64,000 nt of DNA from Tetragonia tetragonoides. Lineage: Eukaryota; Streptophyta; Magnoliopsida; Caryophyllales; Aizoaceae. Where the stretch lies: assembly GCA_038025085.1 (NCBI GenBank), contig CM076147.1, positions 24,281,001 to 24,345,000 on the forward strand, written 5' to 3'. The number at the start of each line of letters is the position of its first letter. The first letter of the stretch is position 1. This document shows positions 35,535 to 47,098 of this stretch, piece after piece. The notes beneath the pieces were generated by a model that saw only the letters and a list, made by a program, of their open reading frames with translations, did no database searches and had not been told where the DNA came from. The position numbers and the translations under genes are program-made.

Positions 35535-38500
35535 ATGGCAGAAACTTCACCAGAATTCCCCCCAATAGAACCCTCAAACTTCGACCTCATCCTAATCGGA
35601 ACCAGCCTCCCAAACTCTCTCCTCGCTTCCGCCGCTTCCACTTCCGGCAGATCCGTCCTCCATCTCGACCCCAACCCCTTCTATGGCTCTCACTTCTCCT
35701 CTCTCTCTCCTCCCGACCTCCTTTCCTTTCTCTCTCCTCCCAGTTCTCTCTCCTCCGCAACCCCCACTTCCGAATTCACCCCTCTTTCTCTCTCCTCCCA
35801 CTCTCTCTACACCCCAATTTCAATCACCCCCACCAATGACCTCCCAAACCCTAACAAATTCTCGCTTGATGTTTCGGGCCCTAGGGTTCTATTCTGCGCT
35901 GATAAAATGATCAATTTAATGCTCAAATCAGGGGTCAACAACTACATCGAGTTTAAATCCATTGATGAAAGTTTGATTTTTGATGGAGAGAGTAATAATT
36001 TGGTTAGTGTGCCGGATTCTAGAGCGGCGATTTTTAAAGATCGGAGTTTGAGTTTGACTGAGAAGAATGTTTTGATGAGGTTTTTTAAATTGGTTCAACA
36101 ACATTTGGAAGGTGAAGGTGAAAATGTGATTGATGATGTTGATTTGGAGAGTTCGTTTGTGGATTTCTTGACCAAAATGAAGTTGCCTCACAAGATTAAA
36201 GCGTACACTTCTCTTACTGTTAGTCACTTCTTTTTTAATGTACTAGTTTATTTGTTAGTTATAAAAGGCAGAGTTCTAGTTCATTTTGATTTTGGGGTAT
36301 GTTGTATGTGGCCTACCTATAATTGTCTTGCTAATTTGAATTTTTAGTAGTGCTAAGGATGTATAGCATGCTTGTCAGTGACAGGTTTTTTTTTTTTTTT
36401 TTCCTCTTTTCTTCCTCACTGATTTTATTATTATTAGAGGTTGTGATTGCAGTGGCAAATCGAGTATAATAGTAGTGACTGTTTTGTAAAATAAATAGTT
36501 TCTGTTGATTATGATTTTGATTTGATTCGATAAGTTGGGTGTGTAAGTGAATTTTGATTCTCGGGGTTCTGTATGTGGGATATACCTTGTGGTTTGTAAA
36601 GAATTATTGTGGTAGATCAGATAAGCATAGTATGTTTTGTTATATATGGTTATAGGCTTATAGCAAGGGTTCTGTTCCCTTTTCCCCTGGTTTTGAAGTA
36701 TTAGTGGTTGTGATTGGATTGGGAAATTGAGTATTTAGTTTGAATGTTGATAGATAGATTCTTTGGATTCTAACAATTGTCAATTTCTATAGTGATTAGA
36801 GTATTTGCTATGTATGTTATTAGACTAGATTAGCTCAGCTAGATGTCCTCATGTACTCTCACTTATTAAAGTCTTGGAAGTTTGGATTTCTTGTTTGGAG
36901 TTGTCTTGGGTATGTGTGACGTTTTACATAGAAGTTCAGTTGCTCGCGTGAAGTCATGCTATAGTTCCAGAACAATCAATCTGGTAGTTTGCTTTGGATT
37001 CCTACTGCATGTGGTTCTGGTATTGATGTTTGATTCGTTGTTCTCCTTGCAGGATTGTTCTTTTTGCCATAGCAATGGCAGATTACGATCAAGGAAATGT
37101 AGAAGGTTGCAAAGATTTGCTCAAGACAAAGGATGGAATTGACCGTTTGGCTCTCTACCATTCGTCAATTGGAAGGTAACAAGTTGCTTTATGACTTGAA
37201 ATTGATTTTTTTTTTAAATTGACTAGAGACTGATATCTGTATTTACATTTCTGACTTATTTTCAACGCCACTCTAGATTCCCAAACGCACAAGGGGCTAT
37301 GTTATACCCTATGTATGGCCAAGGAGAGTTGCCGCAAGCTTTTTGCCGTCGTGCTGCCGTTAAAGGATCCATATATGTATGTTTCGGAGAGTACTATAGT
37401 TATTGTCTTTTATCTTATCATTCAGTTAATAGGACTCTCTTAGTCTCGTATATGAATGTCTGCCTGACTTTACTTTGTGAATTGCAACAAAAACTGCTGC
37501 CTTATTCTTGTTTCACTTTAGACTAGTTGTTGATCTGCATGCGTTGCACGTGGCCCCCAAGTAACTGAAAAGAGAAAGGGAAGGCCTGCAAACATGAAAA
37601 ACGAAAAAGGAAAAAAAGGGAGAGGAAAAAGAAACAGAAGGGAGTGGAAAGAAAAACAGAAGGGAGAGGATTGGGTACTCTCCATTGATGTAGTGAATGT
37701 TGTCCACACTTTTATTAAGGGTAAAAGATTATATACTTAGTCACTTAGATAATCTCTTATTTCGTTTTCTCTACCGGTCTACCCTGGCTCATAAATTATT
37801 TGAGTAAACCTAGAATGGTACACTACAAGAAAAATGCCATTTCCCCACCCTAGGTGGCTGGGTTTTCCACACCTAGAAAAATAGGTTTGGTACGCTTTAA
37901 AAAAGTGACAAAAATTAATGTGGGGAACTTGCGATTCTTTTTTACTGTCATATTTTAGTCACGCTTTTTTCTAAGGACAATGATACTTTTTTTATTAGTT
38001 ATTTGGTTTTATGATGGTAAGATGATCCCAATAGCTTGCGGGAGGATAAAGGGATCCCAAATAGTTAGGGATGAGAATCCCCGTCTCTGTGTTAAAGGTG
38101 GGAAGGAAGCCACTGATCCCAACCCCATATCTCATGGGTAATTGTACTTTCTCCAAGCTTTTAAGTGTCACATGTTAGTTGGTATTTTCATATTCCCAAA
38201 CTATTTACAACAATCAAAAGTTGCACAACTAAAAATATGTGATTAACCCAGTGAAGACTTTAAAAATATGAGATTAGCTCACCCTATGTTGCTCAGACTC
38301 CGCTAAGAGTCGGAGTGTCCAGTACTCCAGTACCCATACCCATGTCGGACTTGGTCATTTTATGAAAATTTTGCATGTTTTTCGCTGAAAATGAAGTGTC
38401 CAGTGTCCATACCCATGTCGGAGTGTCCAGTGTCCGACCCATGTCGGAGTGTCCAGTGTCCGACGCGGGTACTTGAGGAGAAATGAAGAGCCCAAGCAAC

Positions 38501-41500
38501 ATAGAGCTCACCCCTTTGACTGATTTTCACTAGGTTTGATGGATATAAGATCTTTGCTGCTAGAATTTAGTCTGAAGCGTCATTTCCTCAGCCTTGCATA
38601 TGAGATTACAAAGGGAGATAGGAGAGAGAGAAAGAGATGGGGTGGGGAACAAAATTAGAGTGCTAAAAAAAAAAAAAAAGAGCGTGGGGGGGGGGGGGGT
38701 TTCTAACATGTTTCGCTAGTATAGGCATTCTCATACTTGAATGCGTGCCGTTAGCTCTTAAAACGTCAGAGGGAGGAATGACAATGTCGAAACTTGGAGG
38801 TACTGAGATGTAAAAAGGTTAAACTTCACAGTACCTGTTAACATTCAATAAATTGGGTTTTAATCAAATGAGGGAATGCATCCCACATGAGGGTTCCAAG
38901 CCATTGTCAATAGGTGAAGTAGCTCACTTGGTTATAAACAAGCTCAAAGCTCTCTTATCTTACCAATATAGGACTTCCCATTAACACCAGGATGAAAATG
39001 ATTAATGATTAAACCAGAATAGTAGAGCAGGAATTTTGAGCTCCGTTGGAAGAGGCACTGAGGCATTTAATCAGGAGTAGCTTGGCTGGGAAGCTATAGT
39101 AGCAGATGATGGAATCAGTTGAGGTATACATATTAGTAACATGCATGCCCCTAATTTCAAAGGACTTGTCAAAGAAAAAGGTTTTGTGATCCTTTTTGTT
39201 ATTCTGTTTTCTGTTCTTGCTTTAGTTTTTCTTTTCTATGGATACGCTGCCCACCATACGAAGCCCATCTTGAGCCCCAGTCTCTCACTGGCTGGAACCA
39301 AGCTGGGCAGTGTGGTATGGGCCCTCACTCCCCCCTATGGCTGGCTTGGGCCCAGAGCCCAGTCCGCCCACCACTCTCTATGGAGCAAACCAATTTCAAA
39401 CCTAAGGAGTGCAGACCAGACATTGATGACCAATGACGGCTACCTATTCGATGTTAAGCGAGCACCAGCTGTATGATTTTATCTTTGCCATGGCGATATT
39501 CACTGTCCTTGTCACTGCTGTGAACTTTTATCATGATTATCTTGTAGATTCTCTTATAATATTATTACTATTATTGCCTGTAGCTGTTACACTGACTGCA
39601 CTTAGCTATTGGCCTATTGCAGGTATTACGAATGCCAGTAGACGCCCTGCTCACTGAGAAGGTGAGGATATGATAATAATCAATATTCTGAATAGTATCT
39701 TATAGCACATATAATAGTCTGACAAGTTTGTATCAATTGGTTGATGGATGCAGGGTAGTGGGCTTTATAGAGGAGTGAGATTAGCTTCTGGCCAGGAGAT
39801 CTTCAGCCAACAGTTGGTTATTGATCCACACTTGATAGTTCCTCAAGCATTAGCTTTGTCTAAGCCTGATGCTTCTCAAGAAAGCTCTCCAGATCCAAGT
39901 CCAAGGGCTGTTAAAGGGAAGGTGGCAAGGGGAATATGCGTTACTAACACATCTTTAAAGCCAGATTTGTCAAATCTTCTGATAGTGTATCCTCCTAAAT
40001 GTAAGATATATGCCTTCATCTATGTTCAATTTTTTTAATTTTTTGTTTTGGATAAATCTATGTTCCTGTATAGTTCAAGAAGAACCATTAGCTCACCATT
40101 CTTTCTCTAGCTTTGTATCCTGAGCAGGCAACATCAATCCGAGCTCTCCAACTAGGTGGCAGTGTAGCGGTCTGTCCCGTGGGCATGTAAGATTTTTAAG
40201 TCTGAAGTAATATAATATTTCTTTTCTTTGTTACTACTATGTTGGCATAGCCACATTAGTTTTGAATTTTCTGTGTGTTAGTTAAGATGAATCTTAAGCA
40301 ACAGTCAACTATGTTGATCATACTATCCATATACAAATAGACATTTGAGTCTTTATTTAGTTTAATTACCTGAAAGAAACTTGGCTGGCAAAGGAAAGCA
40401 GATATAACCAGTCAAAGCCTTGATATTTGCTCTTTTCGAAGGAAGCGCTTATCAAGAAGGCATATCTGTGCTGCCCAAGTGAAATGAGGATGGACAAAAA
40501 TCATAAATGCTTATGTAGTCTGTTGTGGTTCTTTTATTTTTATTAAAAAGAATCTAATGTTCCACTGTGCAAAAGCTATCTCTGACTGCACTTGGGCCAC
40601 GTAAAAAGGACTTCCTAATATTCATGTTGTGTACATGCTCTCCTGCAGGTTTGTTTTGTATCTTTCTGCTTTTTGTGACGATGCCAACCAAGGGAAGAAA
40701 TTGTTAACTGCTGCAATAAGTGCTTTATTCAGACAACCAACATCTGGAAGCTCTGAAGCTAGTTCTTGTGAAAACCCTGAAGATACTTCAATTGACAAGA
40801 GTAGGGAAGAACAAAAACCCAGCTTGCTGTGGAGTGCCTTGTATACGCAGGAGATTACAGAGGTCTGATTCTACCCTTACTATACCTGCCCCAAACCAAA
40901 AAAATAATTGGAAAAATGGCCTACCATTGTGTTCCTTGAAGAATTTTTTCTATCATCTCATAATTTGGATGTGCTGTTGATCAGTAGGCTCCCCATTGAT
41001 AACCATAGCATGATGGATGTGCATTTCTTTTGATTATAATCTCTTTAATTTGCCTTGAAGGTTGTGTTAGCAGTACAAAATATCATGATCTTCCACGACT
41101 ATATAGTACCTTTTGTGGCCTCCACTTTAGTTGAAAATCCCGTTATTTTACTTCAAAAGAAATTTTTTGTGCATTACAACCTATAGTAATATGTAAGTTT
41201 TTGTCTATTTTGTGGCTTTGCATTAATTTGAGTAAAATTTGATGAGATGCTCTAAAAGACGAAGATTTGCATAGTTTGCCAAACTGTTTGATTGTATATT
41301 TTCTTCTACTCCATCCTGTTAGTGCGATTCCTGCTTTCTTGTTTGATCTGATTCAAATTGAGTGTTTTAAATGTTCATTATCAGTCTTGTGGAATTGGTG
41401 GACTGCTCTGCTAAAACCTATTGCTAGTTTGCTTTTATTGTGGTGTTTTATTATCTGCTGTAACATAGTGCAAGTTGTTGAACACTTCTATCAAAACACA

Positions 41501-43065
41501 TGTAATATGCCTCACAACAGATTACAACTAGGTCTAAAATCTAAATAATATGTTGAAGTTAGCACTCCTTCATGTATGGTTCCAATCAATATAAGATGAG
41601 TGGCGAGACCTCTAACAGCGGGACAGCAGTGAACTGTATAGTTAGCAAACTGCATTACATACCACTTTGCTCGATGACGTTGGTTCCAAGCAACCCTCAT
41701 TAAATGATACCAGACGTTTGTTCCATGCAACCCTCATAAAATGAACTGTATAAAATACATCAGGTTGTCTGTTCGTCCTTCCGTAGAATTTCTGTCTTTT
41801 TTTTTCCATTTATTTCCTTTTCAGGTTCATCAGCCTACAAATCCCCACTACTGCCCTTTGCTGTTCTGTATCATGATGATTGCCCCTTCCCCTCCACCCC
41901 AACCCGAGAGAGACAACTTAGAGGCCTTCTTGAGAAGGTTACAATCCAACTAACCTGCTGCACATATTAATTGGCTATTCCAAGAGCCACCTGGAGCTAC
42001 GGCTTACAAAGCTTTGGAACAAAGCTAGGCATATATCCTGAGAAATTCAAGCTTTTGACGTAGAGTTGTTGCCATGAAGGTTATTTACAAGTTGACATAT
42101 TGGATGGAGTTTGGAACTGATAAATATGGACAACTGATTCTTACGCATATATTTGAAGATGAAATAAAATAACCCTGACACTTCTTTAGGTGATAAGAAA
42201 AGACATGTGAGGTAGTTTCTTGTCAATGTTGTAAGATGTATTTGTTTCGCAACCAGCTTTGGGTATTTTTGCATCTTCCCTTGCTGCGATGAACTAGTAG
42301 CTTAAGGTTATCTACTGCTATGGAGACTAGAGTTGGAGCACAGCATTCTAAAGCTGGAGCCTGAAAGTGGAAATTGATGCTTGTGCAATTGTAGATCTTC
42401 AGAAATCTTATGTTATTATTTTTCGGGGAGCTTGCAGCTGTTCCACACTGATAGGAATGGGAATATTGTTATGCACATTCTTGCTGGATGTGATTTCTGT
42501 AGGGAAGAAAAGAATATATGCCTTTGAGACTGATATAATTCGTGTGTTCCTAACATTTCCCGTGGATTTTAGTTGTATATGTGCTGATAAATGCCGGTGG
42601 ATTTTGTTTGTTTGTTTGTTGGTTCTCTCAAGTTACTCATGCTGAAGTCTTTTCATATTTCCATTTCAGGGCTCAGTTGAGGCGATTAGCACCAGCCCTT
42701 CTCCTGACGGGAATTTGAGCTATAGTGATCTTGTAGATGCTACTGAGAAGGTATGTAGTGGTAACATCAAACTATATAATCATGTTGATTGACAGTAGAA
42801 GAGGATATGACTCTTTTTTCAAGCCCATGGCAATCCTCGTCAAAACTCTGTTCTTTGTTAAAGACGAAATTGAATTGCTGGTCATATGTTGATTATATTC
42901 TCTTTGGATTTGACACTATAGAAAGTATACAGTGCTAACCAAGCGTGGTGGCTATCTTGCTTACAGATGTTTCGCCGAATATATCCTGGTGAAGAATTCT
43001 TCCCAGAGCAACCCTCATCCGAGGATTGTGAGGATGGTGATGTTGATAGCTTTGAAGCAGAATAG
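35535..43065 (+). CDS. REP: Rab escort protein (REP, GDI/CHM family)
   Basis: Nine exons by eye: 35535-36202, 37053-37175, 37277-37376, 39623-39661, 39754-40000, 40111-40186, 40649-40862, 42670-42750 and 42967-43065. All are GT-AG and in phase, giving 548 codons. REP presents newly made Rab GTPases to Rab geranylgeranyl transferase and delivers them to membranes. The N-terminal block DLILIGTSLPNSLLAS ... LHLDPNPFYG (about residues 18-50) matches the first conserved region of GDI/REP. The block YPMYGQGELPQAFCRRAAVKG-type sequence (about 274-293) matches the third. A Ser/Pro-rich insert (about 55-105) and an acidic C-terminus (EDCEDGDVDSFEAE) resemble plant REP more than RabGDI. I chose ATG 35535 (MAETSPEF) over an in-frame ATG 18 codons upstream because family proteins start there. 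Introns 3 and 7 are long; intron 3 carries MITE and CACTA pieces. Confidence 0.92.
37821..37950. mobile_element. CACTA transposon terminus in REP intron 3
   Basis: CACTACAAGAAAAATGCC at 37821 is the standard terminus of plant CACTA (En/Spm) elements, followed by short subterminal repeats (CCACCCTAGGTGG, CCACACCTAG). The opposite end was not found nearby, so only one end remains or the right boundary is decayed. Confidence 0.55.
38285..38504. mobile_element. MULE-type MITE in REP intron 3
   Basis: The 220-bp element has related ends TATGTTGCTCAGACTC (left) and, in reverse complement, CTATGTTGCTTGGGCTC (right). It is flanked by a perfect 9-bp duplication AGCTCACCC (38276-38284 and 38505-38513), as for Mutator-like elements. 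Inside is a tandem of GTGTCCAGTGTCCGACCCAT-type units. Similar elements starting ATGTTGCTCGGACTC are widespread in dicots. Confidence 0.8.
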
Positions 43066-44807
43066 TGAATAGTTTTCTGATACACCTGGGATCTTTTTGA
43101 TTATTTATCCCAAGACGTCGGCCTGACTTCTGGCTGAGGTTTACAACTCAAAAGGAGAATGGCATTGGAGGGGCATCAGCTAGCGGATACATCAAGGAGG
43201 CAGAACTTAAATCGTCCTTCAACTTAGTTCAGACCTGTAGCAAGGAAATTGTACACAATTTTCGGCGTAGTGTGGTGTTAGTCTTCATTTCCTCAAATTG
43301 TTTTTGCAGTATTTGTGGCCACTGTGTTCTGTGTGGAGAGTCGAGAGTGGAGACCCAGCCATGCTTTCGACTACTGTAACTTTTGTAGCCCTCGGTCAAT
43401 AGTCAGCTTTTTTCGACACAGATTCGAGGGCGGAAAAGACCCAGAGTTTGTGGGTTGGGGGGAGGGGGGGAATAGAACTTAGTACTCGGTCAAAAGGTGT
43501 GCTGACCTTTGTGCCAGTGAATTACTTCCTCTGTCCCAGGTTTATCTTTACATTGGACTTTTTAAGGTCAAAGTTTGTGAACTTTGACCACTTATTTGTG
43601 AAAAGTTACAAAGTTTTGCAATGTGAAAATAGTATTACTAGATTCATTTTAAATACTATTTTCAAAATATCATCTTATTATAAGTTCTATAATTATGAAA
43701 TCATAAATATTCATGGTGAAAGTAGTGTCTTGAAGACCGTAAAAAGTCCAATGTAAAGATAAACTTGGGATGAAGGGAGTATCAGAAACCAATGTCTATT
43801 TTGTCAAGACTGAGAATTTAGTTTGCATGGAATTGTATCATTTATTTTCTTTCCGTGTTCTGGACACATCCGTCTATGGCCAAATCATTACGAAATTGTT
43901 TGACATCATGTGGAATGAGTTCATAACATGCCATTCAAAGTAGATGATCCTCTCCCAGTAAGAGTTTTCTTATCGTTTTCTGAACAAGAGCGCAAAGGTG
44001 CAAAGGATGTGGACTTGGCTGATGTTCATAAGTATGGGTAACTTCTGCTTTCTTGCCACCCAAATACTCAAAAGAGCAAAGCAAAATCAATAACAAAAGT
44101 CCCTTCCTCAAAAAAAAAAAATTAAAAAAGTCAAAAAAATAAACATAAACATAAAAATAAAATCTACAAGGGCCCTCCCGTCAAACACAGCCCAACAGAG
44201 GCAATTCTAAACCCAAGCATACAATCTTTCCAACCTTCCTACTTTGGCAACAACATCTGCCTCTGAGTTGTGCTACGGACTGCTACCTAATAACACGGTG
44301 AATGTGAAAGCAGCTAAAGAAGAATTGAGTAACCTGTTAAAATAATGAACAAGCTCTACCTGCAATTGAATTAATCAAGTTAAACAGCGTTCAATGAATG
44401 TATTGTTGTGTTGTCTAACAAGTTATGGATTATGATTTCTTCTCATCTCGGTTAAATTTTAGGGCCTAGCTTGCTTCAAGAAACCAAACTATTATGCAAG
44501 TAATGCACCATATGCATTTGTAACCCCCTGTATAAGCATATAACAAAATTGCCTAAAAAGGTGATGAAAATAACAAAACAAAATTGACCAATAAGAAATA
44601 AACAGACAACAATAAAATTTTAAACAAGGTAAACCATACTGTTGGAACTTTTGCATTGCCAAAAAGACCCTAATAAAGGTCACAATCTAAGTCTGCTACC
44701 AAACCAACAGTACAATTACTCAATGAGTAACAATAAGAAACCAAACCAGTGACCTTGATCTAGAAAACTGAAAATGGAAGGAAAAGTTCTTAATTAAAAT
44801 GCACTAG
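43066..44807. other. Intergenic space between the REP and RRM genes (convergent 3' ends)
   Basis: The REP 3'UTR probably extends a few hundred bases. A Stowaway MITE lies at 43525-43779. The minus strand at about 44280-44205 reads NSEADVVAKVGRLE, like the C-terminal end of a retroelement RNase H, but nothing upstream supports it. The rest shows no gene. Confidence 0.5.
43525..43779. mobile_element. Stowaway-like (Tc1/mariner) MITE
   Basis: The 255-bp element has long inverted termini: CTTCCTCTGTCCCAGGTTTA at left and, in reverse complement, CTCCCTTCATCCCAAGTTTA at right, with pairing continuing for about 40 bases. It is flanked by TA on both sides, the mariner target duplication. Confidence 0.85.
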
Positions 44808-46552
44808 TTACTGCCTTGATCTTGATTCAGCTCTCCTTGCTTCATCTTGTGTTGAGGGAAACAACTCTACATATCGCGAACCAATTGTCATTTTGTCCTT
44901 GCACATAGCTCTCTTAGCTTCATCAGCTGAAGCAAACTCAACATATGCCTCTCCTGTAGCCTTACCATCAGCACGACATGCAACATGAACTTTGTCCTCA
45001 GCAACATTGAAATCTCCAAAGAACTTCACAATATCTGCCTTTGTCACAGAGAATGGAAGACCCCGCATCCTAATAATCTCAGTGTAATCCAGTTGCTCCT
45101 TGTCCACAGATCTCCTTGATCGACCAGGTGGAGAGTTTAGGTGGTCATTATCATAAATTCCTTCATACTTCACTTCTGAAGCAACAGCATTGTAGTAGTC
45201 CTGCTTCTTGCACCTGAAAACTTCCACATATCTACGGCCCATGTTCTGGCGATCCCTGTTCAAAGCCAGATCAGCCTGCACTGAAGAGGCAAGCACCACA
45301 AATGCCTCCCCTGTAAATCGCCCGCTCTTGTTGACCAGCAGCACATCTACAATATCCAAGCCGGCGAAGAACTTGATGATGTCAATGTCGGTGCAGTTAA
45401 AAGGAAGACCTCTAAGACGGACCACTGGAAATCCAGAAGGCTGCAAACTGCTCCCATAACTGTAGTGTTGATATCCTCCAGCACTGCTGCCCACTGCGAA
45501 GTAGGGATTTGATTCCATCATTCTTTGTCTCTTTGAGCTGACCTCGTACCCGTCCGATACCCCCCCGCTTCCCAACATTGCCCTTTTCATACCCAACAAA
45601 GAAAAAAAAATCCCCCACTTAACCTGTTAATATAACCAAGCCCAACCCAGAATTTCCTAGGTGGAACATCTATAGTCTCAACCCATAAAAATCAAAGCCA
45701 AAGCATTCAATAAAAGCATATAAATTTCTACCCTCTTAAAGACACATAATAATATAACATCCCAAGTAGCAACAATCAACATCCACATCAAGTACTAGTG
45801 ATGACATACTTCCAGGAAACATAAAACAAAATTTTTACATCAACAAATACATCAAGGGAAAACTGCCCAAATCAATGCTAACATATATGGTGTGAAAACT
45901 ATCATATACTAGTCTATCTGTAAAAGATGCCATAACTTTCTCAATCTTAAGCCCTTTAAACAATTTAAACCATCCTTATCATAAGACGAAAGAAACAGAT
46001 AGATTGAAGCATAAATGTAACAGATGATGGTTTACTTCCATTGCCCCACAAGAAGTTTTTTGAGGGTTAAAGGCAATGTAACTAAAACTATCTAGTTTAC
46101 ATTAAAAGGGATGAAAAATCTTATCAAAAGTAATCACCATAACGAATTAGAAGAAATTTCTTTATCTCAAAATACTTCACATGACAGAAACCACCAATAA
46201 CAGCTTAACCGTATCACATTCTATTACCTACCCATAATTTCTTGACCCCCCACAAACCCAACAAAAACAGAAAAAAAAGGGGGTGTTTTTCTTAAAATTT
46301 CAAAACAGAACCATATAGAACCCTAATAATCACATATTGGCCGATTTCAATTTGAGTTACCACGTTTGAATTGATTACAGTTGATCAATTCCACATAATG
46401 TCATGCAAAACCATGAAAGCAGAAAAGAAACACAAACAAAAAAAACCTAATTACAAAAGCAATCAAGAATAATAAAAGAAGAGATATATGTAAACATACC
46501 CTCTAGAGGTGTAGCCAGAGCCATAGCCTGAACCGTAGCTTGAACCATACAT
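44808..46552 (-). CDS. RNA-binding protein with two RRMs, hnRNP H/F-like
   Basis: Two exons: 46552-46500 (53 bp) and 45582-44808 (775 bp), giving 275 codons. The GT-AG intron of about 0.9 kb joins SRG to AMLGSGG, as in the plant family remembered from Arabidopsis At5g66010. The first 18 residues are a Gly/Ser/Tyr repeat (MYGSSYGSGYGSGY). A nuclear-signal-like KRQRMM follows at about 35-40. RRM1 spans about 70-150 (VVRLRGLPFNC, GEAFVVL) and RRM2 about 188-265 (EIIRMRGLPFSV, GEAYVEF). Both are quasi-RRMs with GLPF in place of the aromatic RNP2 motif, the hallmark of hnRNP H/F proteins, which bind G-rich RNA and act in splicing. The C-terminus is Arg/Glu/Ser-rich. The 5' leader runs upstream to a TATA-like box at about 46692. 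Confidence 0.9.
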
Positions 46553-46689
46553 GGTTGCCTGTGAGAAAAGCTCCGTCAAATTTGTTGGAGAGAGAAAAGA
46601 GAAAACCCTAGGTTTAGCGAGGGAACGCTTCGTTTCTAAAACTTCCTTTGATTTTTGATGCTGTGGGGTAAAGGATCTTTCTAGTGGTT

Positions 46690-46702
46690 TGTTTATATAT
46701 AT
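46690..46702 (-). promoter_or_regulatory. TATA-like box of the RRM gene
   Basis: On the minus strand CATATATATAAAC lies about 140 bases upstream of the start codon. This places a start site near 46660 and a leader of about 110 bases. Support is by motif and spacing only. Confidence 0.45.
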
Positions 46703-47040
46703 GCTCTTGGCTTCAATCGCTAATACGCTGCCGTATGGTTAAAATTTTAAGTGAGTTTTTTTTTTATTATTGTTTTTTTTTTTTTGAAGGAATTTATTAT
46801 TGTTTTTTTATTAAGTAAGGGACTCCAATAATTTTCAAGTAATTTAAATTTCAAAGAGGTAAATGAATCTCTATTTGTTTTTGTTTTTTTGGAAAGAAAA
46901 TGGACGACTCTATTAAATGAACGGAACTGTTTAACATAAATCTAAAATTACTAAACGCAAATATTTTTGATACAATATTTCCTAAAACGCCCTTTTTATA
47001 TGAGCACAATTCTCGCTTTCCTTATTGTTTTCTCCCTAAT

Positions 47041-47052
47041 CATAATCATAAT

Positions 47053-47098
<46 letters not shown>

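Noticed and set aside
35592..35839. Several ORFs overlapping REP exon 1 in other frames
   Set aside because: They are shadows of the pyrimidine-rich REP exon and lack any family resemblance.
39141..39657. ORFs of 111 and 74 codons just before REP exon 4
   Set aside because: They are in REP intron 3 and run into exon 4 in the wrong frame; no recognised domain.
44205..44280. Minus-strand match to an RNase H C-terminal end
   Set aside because: Only about 20 residues fit and the expected catalytic part is absent; the adjacent A-run is on the wrong side for a minus-strand LINE.
45412..45618. 68-codon ORF with a start upstream of RRM exon 2
   Set aside because: It is a frame-shifted shadow of the RRM exon; the exon 1 junction at 46500/45582 gives the family N-terminus instead.
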